NCBI GenBank assembly: GCA_910592005.1
Contig: CAJVPP010000525.1
Location: 1 to 30,564, forward strand
DNA: 30,564 nucleotides
Reading direction: 5' to 3'
DNA from: Funneliformis mosseae
Taxonomy: Eukaryota; Glomeromycota; Glomeromycetes; Glomerales; Glomeraceae
This document shows positions 1 to 10,287 of the stretch, one piece after another. The notes under the pieces are model-generated. The model did not search any database. It saw nothing but the letters and a program-made list of their open reading frames with translations, and was not told where the DNA came from. Position numbers and translations under genes: made by a program. Positions within the stretch are counted from its first letter, which is position 1. Each line of letters starts with the position of its first letter.

Positions 1-398
1 TTATTTCTTTCATAGTTTACCATTTAAACTCCCTGTTAGCAAATAAGCTTTGTTATCCTAACGACGTAGTGTTTAGGCTTAATAGCATAAAACCTTAATA
101 AATTTAGAAACATTCCAAGTTTATGTAGTAACTTTTCTTTTCAGTCTAATATCTGAAACATTACACACTTTATTTAACGAATTTTAGAATTGGAAGTAGG
201 GTCTCTAGACTTGCCTATACTGTTATAAGGATCCAAGTTAATAAAGTTAAAATGAATTATAATAAAATGAAATTGAAACCTTATTTTTGTTATTTCTCTT
301 TCTCTTTCTTTTTTGAGATATAAAAAGAATAGCTTATTAATTAAATATATAATTTGATCAATGATGATAACTTTGATGGTAATCTTTAATACTAATTA
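1..398. other. AT-rich sequence, no gene recognised
   Basis: No open frame of useful length and no family resemblance was seen on either strand. The stretch contains several AATAAA-like runs and a CT-rich tract near 295-315, but nothing that can be assigned. Confidence 0.5.
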
Positions 399-927
399 TT
401 GTTATGTCTGTTATATTTCAAATGCGTTATTGTCTAAAATATGCAATTGGGATATCCTAAATGCAAAGATCATTTAAAATATTCACTTACTCTAAATGCT
501 TATTTATCTCAAATGAACATTTCAGATATGTTCTAAATGCATATTTTAGATATTACAAATGCACATTTTGAACATATCTTAAATGAGCATTTAAGATATT
601 CTAAAAGACCAATTCAGATTTATTTCAGATTGTCTTAAATGATCACTAATGATTTGAGTTTATTAAATAATAGACTTGTAATTTATATATTTAATAATTA
701 TATTTATAGAATTTTATTTTTATTTAAATTGTAAATAAAATGTAAATAAACTTTATATTAGCATTTGAATATCTGAAATGTGTATTTGAGATATACCTAA
801 AATGTGCATTTAGGGCAAGCAAATATTTAAAATGATCTTTGTATTTGGAATATTCCAATTGCACATTCTGATTTGAGATATCCCAAATATGCATTTCAGA
901 TAATAATGCATTTAGATATAACATGTC
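399..927. repeat. Long foldback (MITE-like) element
   Basis: The two halves are imperfect reverse complements. The left arm (about 399-545) and right arm (about 757-927) pair along most of their length, for example GCAATTGGGATATCC near 444-458 against GGAATATTCCAATTGC near 846-861. The arms are rich in short words of the type AAATGC and GATAT, so each arm also has internal repetition. The centre (about 600-755) is AT-rich and unpaired. No coding capacity is convincing: the 60-residue frames here are antisense shadows of the palindrome. It resembles a non-autonomous foldback DNA element; family and target duplication could not be fixed. Confidence 0.65.
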
Positions 928-1243
928 TATTTGAAATGAACTTTTTTGAATTAGATGTAAATCTAATAGACAAATTTTTTTATAAATATTATATATGCAT
1001 GCTTTTGAAGTTTTTAATCAAAAAAAAAGAAAACAATAAAAAAATATCTAAAAAATAACATATATCTTTATTTTATTATCACTATAAAATACTCTATTTG
1101 CTTTATCCTTATTATCTCTATCCTCTGTTTCCTAATAGCTAATATAACTAAAATTAAGATTTTTTTAATCTAAATAGAAAACCATTTACTCTATTCTAAT
1201 GACTGTATTTTGTTTAATATAACTTCTTATATATAACATGTTA
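928..1243. other. AT-rich spacer, no gene recognised
   Basis: Simple A- and T-rich sequence between the foldback element and the Tc1/mariner copy. A pyrimidine-rich run lies near 1098-1136. No frame or repeat was assigned. Confidence 0.4.
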
Positions 1244-1827
1244 CAGAAGGTTATCAAAAGTTTTTGAATGATTTTTATATAATATAAAATATTTAATTTT
1301 TAAAACTCAATAAAAATTCATATTATAACTTTATTTATGAGTATTAAAGGCTACATTTTATACTATTAAACTAGTATTTAATTGGTTACATTCTGCTATA
1401 ATTACTGCCTAAATTCATGCTAGCATACTATTGACTAAATTTTCAATTACATATTTTGGAATTAATTTTCATGCATTTTTAACATCCCTTTCAAGATCAG
1501 TAAGAGTAGGTAAAACCAGTTTTAGCATGCCTTTTTAATGTATCATTTACTGTTGTTTTGCTACATCTAAAAGTTCTGCAATTTTACTATATGAATCACC
1601 ATTTTTATTACAAAAAATTATTACATCTCATTGCTTTACAGTTAATTTTTATCATTATTATAGTTATAGCCATAAGTTGCAAAAAAAGTGAAAAGGAAAA
1701 TTTGAAGTTAAAATGTTATTTAAAGCAAAATAAATAAATAAATAAATATAAATATATATAAACATTATCTTTATATATATCAATCACATTTCAAAAATAG
1801 TATTCAGAAACTTTTAATAACCCTCTA
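1244..1827 (-). mobile_element. Internally deleted Tc1/mariner element
   Basis: The ends are inverted repeats of about 30 bp. The left starts CAGAAGGTTATCAAAAG and the right, read inward, starts TAGAGGGTTATTAAAAG. Both ends are flanked by TA (1242-1243 and 1828-1829), the target duplication expected of Tc1/mariner. The body is 584 bp, under half the size of the related copy at 28816-30157. It keeps only the two ends of a transposase on the minus strand, so it is a deletion derivative that could only be moved by a transposase supplied elsewhere. Confidence 0.8.
1384..1650 (-). pseudogene. Tc1 transposase remnant, N- and C-terminus only
   Basis: Read on the minus strand from about 1650, the first part matches the N-terminal helix-turn-helix of Tc1 transposases (CNKNGDSYSKIAELL, then after a frameshift CSKTTVNDTLKRH). 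From about 1490 it jumps directly to the extreme C-terminus (IENLVNSML, then AVIIAE), matching the end of the copy at 28941-29963 (IKNLVNSIL, then AVIEVK). The DDE catalytic core, around 250 residues in a normal protein of about 340, is missing. At least one frameshift and several in-frame stops make it dead. The homology call rests on motif order and on similarity to the second copy in this window. Confidence 0.72.
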
Positions 1828-1837
1828 TATGTTTAAC

Positions 1838-2130
1838 TTAGAAAAAGGATTATTTTATCATGCTTATATTACAGTTTATAAGAATAAATCTTTATTTGAT
1901 AAAGGTATAATAGATTGTTCTGATCCTTATAAGTAATAAAACGTGATGATATTTCAGATAATAGTCTATATTATTCTTATTTGATCATTTATAAAGATAT
2001 GTCAACTCTTGATCAAGTGAAATACCTCAAACTTGTAGCAAATGAATGCGTTCAAATAGATGATAACTTAAAAAGTAGATCTTTAAAGAAATAGCATGCC
2101 TCAAAATATATTCATAAGCTTATAAATTAA
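1838..2130 (+). pseudogene. Coding-like remnant of unknown family
   Basis: Two adjacent plus-strand frames read like protein rather than AT noise: LEKGLFYHAYITVYKNKSLF from 1838, then after two stops and a frame change MSTLDQVKYLKLVANECVQI from 2000 with a stop near 2091 and a few more sensible residues to 2130. The residue mix (K, L, D, N, with C and H) and the absence of homopolymers suggest a decayed gene fragment. I do not recognise the family. It directly abuts the right end of the Tc1/mariner copy, so it may be part of an older element into which that copy jumped. Confidence 0.3.
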
Positions 2131-2419
2131 TTAAAATAATAAATTAGAATCTATTCTAATCATTTATTTATTTATTCATTTTTATCATTTTATTCAAGAA
2201 AAAAAAATCATTTATTTATAAATTAAAAATATAATTCTTTCTATTTTTGTTATAATAATAATAAAAAATTAATAACCAATGATATTTAAATATAAATCTT
2301 TAATAGTATAACTAGATTCATAATTATGGCCAACCAGAGGCTAGCCTTAATTAATATTTAAAAGTAACATATATATTTTATTTAAATTTTTATAAATATC
2401 ATTAATTTTGCTAATATAT

Positions 2420-3187
2420 AGGAGCTAAGCTATTAAAATTACCTTATGGGATCCTACTAACTAAAATTGAGATTTTTGATTTATATTATTATATGATATA
2501 TGAATTTTATTTGATTAAATTTTTATAGTTGATTATCTTATTAACAAAACAAGCAATTAGGTCATCAAAATCTCTCATTTTTTGTGTAATATTAGTCAAA
2601 AAATCTAAAATTAGATTTTAGAAATGATTGACAAAATTTGGAAATAATCGATATTATTATTCAAAAAGTTAAAAAGTTTTGGGACCTTTATAAAATTCAA
2701 AATTTTTTAACTTTAATTAAAACCATTATTAATAGTTTGAATATATGTTTGAATGGGGGTTTATAAGGCATTTAAAACTTTTAACAAACATTTTTTTTTA
2801 AAAAAAAAAAAAAAATTTTTTTAATATTAAACTTTTTTAATAAATTAGTGTAACAATATTTCGTAAGATGATTTTAATAGTAAAATCTCAAGTGATATGA
2901 AATTAATTTCAAGTTTTACAAAATTTAGTTCTGTAAAATAATTTTAAATAATAAATTTTATATATTTTATAATAGCAAAATTTTAAATATTATAAAATAA
3001 TAATTTAATAGTAAAAATTTTAAAATAATAAATTTTAGTATCGTCTTAATAATTAATTGACTTAATATTTAAAAATAGAACAATTTATTATTGGTTAAAA
3101 ATGTTTACTGTGGCGTGGTATTTTTAATCATCATTTACTCAAAATCAATTTCTTATTCCGTAAGGTGATTTTAATAGCTTAGCCCCA
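2420..3187. mobile_element. 0.77 kb inverted-repeat element (MITE-like)
   Basis: Terminal inverted repeats of about 33 bp with few mismatches: the left begins GGAGCTAAGCTATTAAAAT and the right, reverse-complemented, begins GGGGCTAAGCTATTAAAAT, followed on both sides by ACCTTA(T/C)GG. A third degenerate copy of this word lies inside at about 2858-2885. The body is AT-rich, with an oligo-T/oligo-A/oligo-T tract at 2791-2821 and no coding capacity. Superfamily is unknown; AT-rich flanks prevent a safe target-duplication call. Confidence 0.6.
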
Positions 3188-3289
3188 TATGTTAAAAATA
3201 AATTCAAATAGTATATTAAATAATATATCAAATTAATATAAAATTTAAAGTAAATAAGAAACAATTTATTAAAACAATTTATTATAATA

Positions 3290-3890
3290 ATATCAATAAA
3301 ATTGTATTATATTTATTATAGAATAATATAATCATTCTAATCAATAAATTTTATACTTATTGTTCAGTTAGAATAATAATTTTAAATTATTTTAATTGAA
3401 TGATATTTTATTATTGTTTAATTAGAATAATAATTTTGAATTATTCTAATCAAATAATTTTATACTAATTAATCAATCAGAAAGATAAAAAAATCAGTCT
3501 AGTCAAATAATTAAAGTATTATTTAATTAGAATAATAAAATAAATTATTTTAATCAAATGATTTAAGTATCATTTAACTCAAATGATAAAAAAATTATTT
3601 AGTTAAATGATTTAAATATTATTTAACTAGAATAATAAAAAGTTATTTCAGTTAAATAATTTAATTATTATTTATTTAGAATAATAAAAAATTTGTTTTA
3701 GTTAAATAATTTAATTATTATTTAACTAAAATAATAAAAAATTTGATTTAATCAAAAGGTTTAATTATTATTCAACTAGAATGATAAAAAATTATTTTAA
3801 TTAAATGATTAAAGTATTATTAACTAGAATGATTAAAATTATTATTTCAAAAGAATAATAAAAGAATCATTTGATTGAAATTATATATTT
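3290..3890. repeat. Minisatellite, about 50 bp units, each palindromic
   Basis: About eleven diverged units of 49-50 bp follow each other. They are clearest at 3560-3830, where each unit runs roughly TTTAATTATTATTTAACTAG, AATAATAAAAAATT, ATTTTAGTTAAATGA. Within a unit the word ACTAGAATAAT pairs with ATTATTTTAGT across a short A-rich loop, so each repeat can form a hairpin. Units on the left (3290-3500) are more diverged than those on the right. No open frame spans the array. Confidence 0.65.
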
Positions 3891-4505
3891 ATCATTTTAA
3901 ATAAAAATTATCATTTTAAATGAATTGAACTTTTAGATATATTACCTTTTAAATTTTATTTTATTTTAATATATTTTAACTAAATTTCAATGTATATCAA
4001 TCAGATATAAGTCAAATATCAATTAACTACAAATAAAATAGATCAAATTTAGCTAAATTTGATATATCAATTGGTTATAAATATACCAATTGAATATAAA
4101 TAAGATAGGTTAAATTTTAGCTAAATTTAGCTTTTTTTTGATATATGTTAATCAGTTAGACTATTTTTAATGATTTGTTAATTTTAGGCTAATTTTAAGC
4201 TGATTTATCACATATCTGATTTTTTTGATTTTGACTAGTAAAATAAAATATATTATTTGTAAATATATTTTTCTTTTTAGTGTAAATATGATAAATGTAT
4301 TAATATAATTAGAAAATAAAATAATATTAAAAAATTATTTATAATATTCATTTAAATCTGAATTTTATTATTAAATGTAAAGTTATCTCTTAATAATAAA
4401 ATATAACATTTATTTTAATTTAATAATTATAATTTATAAAAAAAATTAAATATATAGCTGTAATTAATTTATAATTGAAAATTTTTATAATTTATATTAA
4501 AGTTT
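3891..4505. other. AT-rich spacer with a short inverted repeat
   Basis: No gene seen. Around 4030-4140 there is local inverted repetition of AAATTTAGCTAAATTTGATATATCAA type. The rest is low-complexity A/T sequence leading up to the large transposon. Confidence 0.4.
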
Positions 4506-4514
4506 TTATATAAA
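4506..4514. repeat. Probable 9 bp target-site duplication, left copy
   Basis: TTATATAAA lies immediately outside the left terminal inverted repeat; TTATTTAAA lies immediately outside the right one (10279-10287). Eight of nine bases agree. In DNA this AT-rich, chance agreement is possible, so the call depends on its exact placement at the ends. Confidence 0.45.
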
Positions 4515-5300
4515 TATCGGTCACAGGATATGTTACTTAAATTGTAAAAACTCAAAAAATATGATATTGTAAAATTTCTTAATCTAAAGTTACATAAGAT
4601 TTATCACTTAATTTTGCAAGAATTGCTTTAATTAAGAGATCAACACACTATATTTTCACAATTTTATATATAAAAAAGCTAATTTATCACTTTCGCTTAT
4701 ATGCTAATACCAAAATCTAATTATTGTAACTTTTTACTATTTTAATATTAATATAACTAAGACCTCTTCTTTTTAATTAATATTATATAATAACAATAGT
4801 TTTAAAGAATCTTCTATCGAAAATTTAAAATAAAATCATATAACACAGTAATTTTTAACAGTTTCTTTATATAAAATCCAAAATCAGAATTTTTAATTTA
4901 CAATTTATCTCTAAGTAAAGTTATAGTGCTGATAAATTTATGTATAATTACTAAATTTTAGAATTATATACATAACGAATAAAGTTTATGATTAATTTTT
5001 GTGTTCAATTTTAAGATTTTTAGCAGTTTCTTCATATAAATCTCAAAATTGGTATTTTTAATCTATCTTTTATTTATAAATAAAGTTGTAGCGCAGATAA
5101 AATTACATATAATTAGTAAATTTTAGAGTTATATACCTAACAAATAAGGTTTACAATTAGCTTTCGTATTCTATTTTAATATTTTTAACAATTTCTTTAT
5201 ATAAAAACTCAAAATCAGTATTGCTAATCTATATTTTACCTTTAAGTAAAGTTGTAGCACCAATTAAAATCTAATTTCAAAAGAAGTTTATTTTTTAAAA
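4515..5300 (+). repeat. Left long terminal inverted repeat with tandem sub-units
   Basis: The outer 340 bp (4515-4851) pairs with 9930-10278. The inner part is a tandem array of a unit of about 165 bp (recurring words: TTTCTTTATATAAA, AGTAAAGTTATAG, TTTTAGAATTATATAC). It has two full units at about 4852-5022 and 5023-5187 and a partial one to about 5290. The right arm has only one full and one partial unit, so the arms differ by about one repeat. Confidence 0.75.
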
Positions 5301-5491
5301 GACTGTACTTTATTAATTTAGTATGAAAATTCTTTAATGTTAAATAAATAACAATATGTTCATATAATGATAATTATAATATTTCTATATAATATTTTTT
5401 TTAACTCAAAACTAATGCTAAAAATGTATATAATGATAATAATAAAAAAATTTAGCGTTAAAGTTGAGTTAAAAATCAGAAAATGTTAATA

Positions 5492-8400
5492 TTATATTCG
5501 CTTATAATGATTATTCTAATATATTCGAACATGTTGTATATTCCAATCATTACTAAAATCTTGAAGTTGCCTCAAAACTTCAACAGCCATATCTTTAGAA
5601 AACAAGTCAAAATTAAATAAATTTTCTTGTTACTATATTGTGTTATCTTCAACCTGATCATCTATCAAGATATTATTTATTTGCTATTTATGTATTTCTT
5701 TGCTTTGATTTTCTGATAACTTATGCACTATTACATTGTATTTATGATGACCTTTTGTATTCTGAGAATTAATTTTATAAACATCTTAGTGTTAAATTGC
5801 AATGAATTGGAATATACTAAGATTATAGCACGTAAATATTTTTGAAAACCCTATTAAAGTTATTTCTTATGCATTTAAAAAAGTTCATGCATTTTTAGAT
5901 CTACTAAAGAAAAAGCAAAGAGTAACTCATTAGCTAACTGCTATAATACATTTTTTCGTGATTGTGTTGCTTATTCTTCTTTGGCTGCAACTATATCCCT
6001 TATATATTTTAATATTAATAAATCTAATCACTCTCGTTCTATCTGTATAAAACTTATTTGCAACTTTAATTCTTCATTATCCATTATTTTTTCTTCAATA
6101 TTTTGTTTTACAAACTTGATACCAAATTTTCTAATGTTTCATCAAATGCGAAGTAATATTTAGGATGAGTGAGATTCATAGAACAAACACATTTAAGCAA
6201 TTTTTAAAGATATGAATCATTTTCAATATATGTCAAAAAATATGTTACTGACCTAACATAGTTACCCTTTCCAGTAACTGAAAATAAAAGTAAAAATGCC
6301 GTGAGATTTCTTATTTGCATTTTATAATTTTCTCATCAAATACCAAGTTTGTTTCCTATCCAATAGCTAGCCTAATATAAATAACGATACAAAACTTTGA
6401 GAATATTATTATTTCCACTTTTAATATCACTTATTGTTTGGTTTTTATTGTATAAATATTTAAATATTGTAATTCTAATAGCAATCTAAATCAATTTCAA
6501 AACTTGACAGGTAGCCTGGTAATCTACAACTTTTTCTAGTTTATCTAAAAATTAGACTTCAAGTTTTACAGCTATATTGGCAATACCATAACCTCAAAAA
6601 ATATTTATCAATGTAATGCATATATCATGAGAAGTGCTATTGGTCTAGAAAAGATATTACATTCTTATTATTATTATTTTCTTTGTGTAAAATCAACTGA
6701 TGAAAAATTGCTTCGTCATATGCAATATCTAGATAACTTATATTAGTTATTCTTATATTATCATAATACAAATTACATGTATTATGAATGTTCATATTGT
6801 AATTCAAATTGTTATCTAGTTTAAGTATAATAACATTTAGATATGATACATCACATTCTATTGATATTTTTTGAGCAATATCTTTAAGAATACTATCTGT
6901 ATCCTAATTATTTATACGTGTAGTTAGAAAATTTTGAAACATAAAGAGAAAGAAGATTATTTGTAAAAATAAAAGTGCTAAATATAAATCAGTCATCTTT
7001 ACTAGAACCTTTGGTATCTATAGAATTATAATATTGAAGTTGCATGAGTATAGTAAATTGAAACACCATCCTTAATGTAATATATACACTTTTATGTATG
7101 ACATCAAAGATATTTTCATATGCATAAATTTGTTCTATAAAATCTATGTTATTAATTACTGATACATTCTATATGATAGTATTCTATAACAGTCTACTTT
7201 TTGGTTTTACATTTTGTTAATGAATCTTTTCTAATAATCTTTCATATTGATATATATGGAATACTACATTTGTTATACAAAGAATACTGTAAAGGGAATG
7301 ATGTAATTTTGGATTTCAGTAAAGCAAACTCATAATATAAATTAGCCAAATTTTAGTGACTGGAAATGCTATATTTAATATTATTGAAATAAGAAATGCA
7401 GTTATCTTGTTTACATAGCTTATATTAAAATTCTTTAATAAAGGACTCTTTGCTTTCTTTTTCTAATTAATATTTCATATTTTTTTCTTTGTAATATTTT
7501 AATAAATCCATTAAAAAAGTTTGCCAAACATGAAGAAAAACCATTCTGATATTTCATTAATGATGTTAAATTTTCAAGTTTAGTTTTATTTTTTTGTATA
7601 TCATGTTATACTTTCTATATCATAATTTTTAATATTTTGTTAAAGTCTGTAGTTATTTCAGAGGTGAGTTCATATTTTTGACTCATAATTTTTGTTATGT
7701 TAACATATCCAATCTCAAAGCAATCTTTACAAAAAGAAGGCTAGGATAATCTGCCACTACTGAAGAAGATTTGGTATTATAAAATGTTGAAAGCATATTA
7801 GTCAAACATACTAAAAGATTGTTTTTATTATTCTTATCAGTGGATTTTACTATAGATAAGACCCAGTTACCTATAATTTAAAGTGCTTTACTTGTATCAT
7901 CCTTATGCATATCTATACTTTCAAAATTCAGCATATTTTTACGGCCTCTTCACTCATAAAATGCCTATCATATATAATAAAACACTCTAAATATATATAT
8001 TTAGGTCAATATTTTATTTGATCATTATTATCATTAATATTTTCTGATTCTATCTTCTATTTGAATATAGGGCAAACTTTAAGTCTAACATAAGGAATTT
8101 GCACATATTTTCTAAAAATATGTCTTGAATGCTGTATACAAGTCCTACTTGATTAAAAAATATTTGTATTTATTATAAAATAAGTAATAACAGCAAAAAT
8201 CCAACTTTTTTAAATTGAACGTGTCTTTTGGTATTTGAAAGATGAAGCTGATTTTGATTATAAAGAAAGTAGAAATGATATATACCTATTGTTGACAAAT
8301 CGTTTTTGTTTAAGCTTTTGAAAAATCTCTGAATTAATCTTCTAAGCTCAAATTAGTTGAGAAAGTGGCCTTTGTCTTAATGAATGGCTTATGCAGCATT

Positions 8401-8829
8401 AAATGGAACCATTATTAATATCTAAAATTGGATATTCTAATAAAGATTCATTAGCATTTATTGCGTTTATAACAAAATATTCATTTCCATCAATTGATCC
8501 TAATGTAATCAACTCTAAATCAAATATTGAAATTATTGATGTATTAACATTTACTTTGGTATTGGTATCAATATCATTGATATTTTTTAATAAAAATATA
8601 TCATTATTTTTGTTCTCTTATATAAGTATTCTTGCTCTTTCAAAATTAGCATTATTAAAAGAAAGGATATTTCTATATCATAATTTAATGCACTATTATC
8701 ACTTCTAATATTCTCTATAATACTCTTTGATGTAAGATTTTTAGCAAAGGCTATACTTTCCAAATTATCATAATCATTAAGAACATAATCAAAATTATCA
8801 AAAATGTTCTGCAAGTTTGTATCAGACAT
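5492..8829 (-). pseudogene. Broken gene of a DUF6589-like repeat protein inside the transposon
   Basis: Reading the minus strand from the ATG at 8829 gives MSDTNLQNIFDNF, then a patchwork of frames in a constant order to about 5492, some 1,100 codons. The N-terminal third includes YVRLKVCPIF near 8075-8105. The last third has features I associate from memory with a large Glomeromycotina/Agaricomycete family (DUF6589-like): FLDKLEKVVDYQATCQVL near 6530, SVTGKGNYVRSVTYFLTYIE near 6250, HPKYYFAFDETLENL near 6130, QIERE then LDLL near 6030, and RQLQDFSNDWN near 5545. At least six frameshifts and many stops break it. Stops fall where Q, R or W would be expected. Role is unknown; being the only gene inside inverted repeats suggests a transposase. 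The Pfam name is from memory and should be treated as tentative. Confidence 0.6.
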
Positions 8830-9639
8830 AGTAAAAGAGGCAATTTTTATATGATAAGATGACTAACGCTAAGTAAATATCATCAATTAAAAAAAAGAAT
8901 TTTATAAAAAAATAGCAATAGTATAAAACTAAAAAATTTACTACTCTAAAGAATAAAATACTAATGCTAATGTTAAAACTAAATTTTTAACTAACGAGTT
9001 ATTATTATCAGAAAAAAAATTTAAGAAAAAAAATGAAAATGATTTTAATTTAATGTTAAGATTCTTTAACGTTAAAAATTATAAGGCCTTTATATAATGA
9101 TAAGATTGTTTAATATTTTTTTTTTTATAAATGATGTCTTATTAAGATATAAAATAGAGTACAAATATAGGTATATAAAATAAAAATACATATAAAGAAA
9201 CTATCTATTTAAATTAGTAATTCTATGATCACATCCTGTCTGATTGCTTTTCAATAGAAGAAGTAGTTATTATTTTGAGTGACAAATTTATCAATCTTTA
9301 ATTAATGCATTCTGTCATACTTTTTAATACATTCTTAAATATTATATTACATGCAAAAATATTATAAGACATAAAATCAATATCTCTTTAATATGTAAGT
9401 AGATTAAAAAAAATACATATTGTAATAGTAATGATAAGTTTAATATTTTAAAGTTAATTAAAGTTAATTAGTCTAAAGTATAATGAGAATTTACGTATAG
9501 TAATACAGAAATATTCTATTATTTGTCTAGTATGTAACAATATTTTGCACTTCAGACTTTGTACTATTTTCGTTTTCTAGTTTATATAACTTAATATTAA
9601 CAATAATATCAATATTAATAACATTTTAGCAATTTCTTT

Positions 9640-10278
9640 AAATTAAACTAAGAAGTTTTTGAAATTAGATTTATATGTAAATTTATCAGTGCTATAACTT
9701 TACTTATAAATAAAAGGTAAATTAGAAATGCTTATTTTGAGTTTTATATGAAGAACTGCTAAAAATCTTAAAATTGAATATAAAAGTTAATCTTAAATTT
9801 TATTCGTTAAGTGTATAATTCTGAAATTTAATAATTTATCAGTGCTATAACTTTATTTAGAGATAAAATGTAGATTAAAAATTCTGATTTTGAGTTATAT
9901 ATAAAGTAACTTTTAAAAATTACTGTATCACATGATTTTATTTTAAAATTTTCGATAGAAGATTCTTTAAAACTATCATTATTATATAATATTAATAAAT
10001 AGACTTTTAAAAAAAGAGGTTCTGATTATACTTATATTAAAATAACAAGAAGTTACAACCATTAAATTTTGGTATTATCATATAAGTAAAAGTTGTGAAC
10101 TAGCTTTTTTATATATAAAAATTGTGAAAATTCAGTATGCCAATCTCTTAATTAAAGCAATTTCTGCAAAATTAGGTGATAAAATCTTGTGTAACTTTGA
10201 ATTAAGAAATCTTATACATTATATTTTTTAAGCTTTACAATTGGTATAAAATTTTAGTAACATATTCTGTGATCGATA
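9640..10278 (-). repeat. Right long terminal inverted repeat
   Basis: This is the reverse complement of the left arm with about 80 percent identity by eye. Examples are TTAATTAAAGCAATTTCTGC at 10149 against its partner near 4616, and ATCAGTGCTATAACTTTA, present at both about 9686 and 9838, marking the tandem sub-unit. One fewer sub-unit than in the left arm. Confidence 0.75.
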
Positions 10279-10287
10279 TTATTTAAA
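10279..10287. repeat. Probable 9 bp target-site duplication, right copy
   Basis: TTATTTAAA directly outside the right arm. It differs at one position from TTATATAAA outside the left arm. Confidence 0.45.

Larger units (their letters stand above)
4515..10278 (-). mobile_element. 5.76 kb DNA transposon with very long terminal inverted repeats
   Basis: The outer ends are inverted: the left starts TATCGGTCACAGGATATGTTAC and the right, read inward, starts TATCGATCACAGAATATGTTAC. The pairing continues at roughly 80 percent for 640 bp or more. Between the arms lies a single long minus-strand coding region, now broken (5492-8829), plus non-coding spacers at 5301-5491 and 8830-9639. Arms of this length with internal tandem units and a 9 bp target duplication are the layout known from Mutator-like (MULE) elements. 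However, the coding region resembles a DUF6589-type protein family and not a MULE transposase that I recognise, so the superfamily is left open. One frameshifted and stop-ridden gene means this copy is not autonomous. Confidence 0.78.

Noticed and set aside
724..1058. Two 60-residue frames on opposite strands
   Set aside because: They arise from the palindromic foldback element and its AT-rich flank.
3290..3890. CRISPR array
   Set aside because: Units are contiguous AT-rich tandem repeats without unique spacers, in a eukaryotic context.
8403..8708. Plus-strand 101-codon frame as a gene
   Set aside because: It is the antisense of the N-terminal part of the minus-strand DUF6589-like region, which reads as sensible protein there; the plus-strand product is a hydrophobic shadow.
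5492..8829. A reassigned genetic code (TAA/TAG read as glutamine), because many stops fall at Gln positions
   Set aside because: Stops also fall at Trp and Arg positions, frameshifts are frequent, and the two intact host genes use ordinary stops. Decay explains the pattern better.
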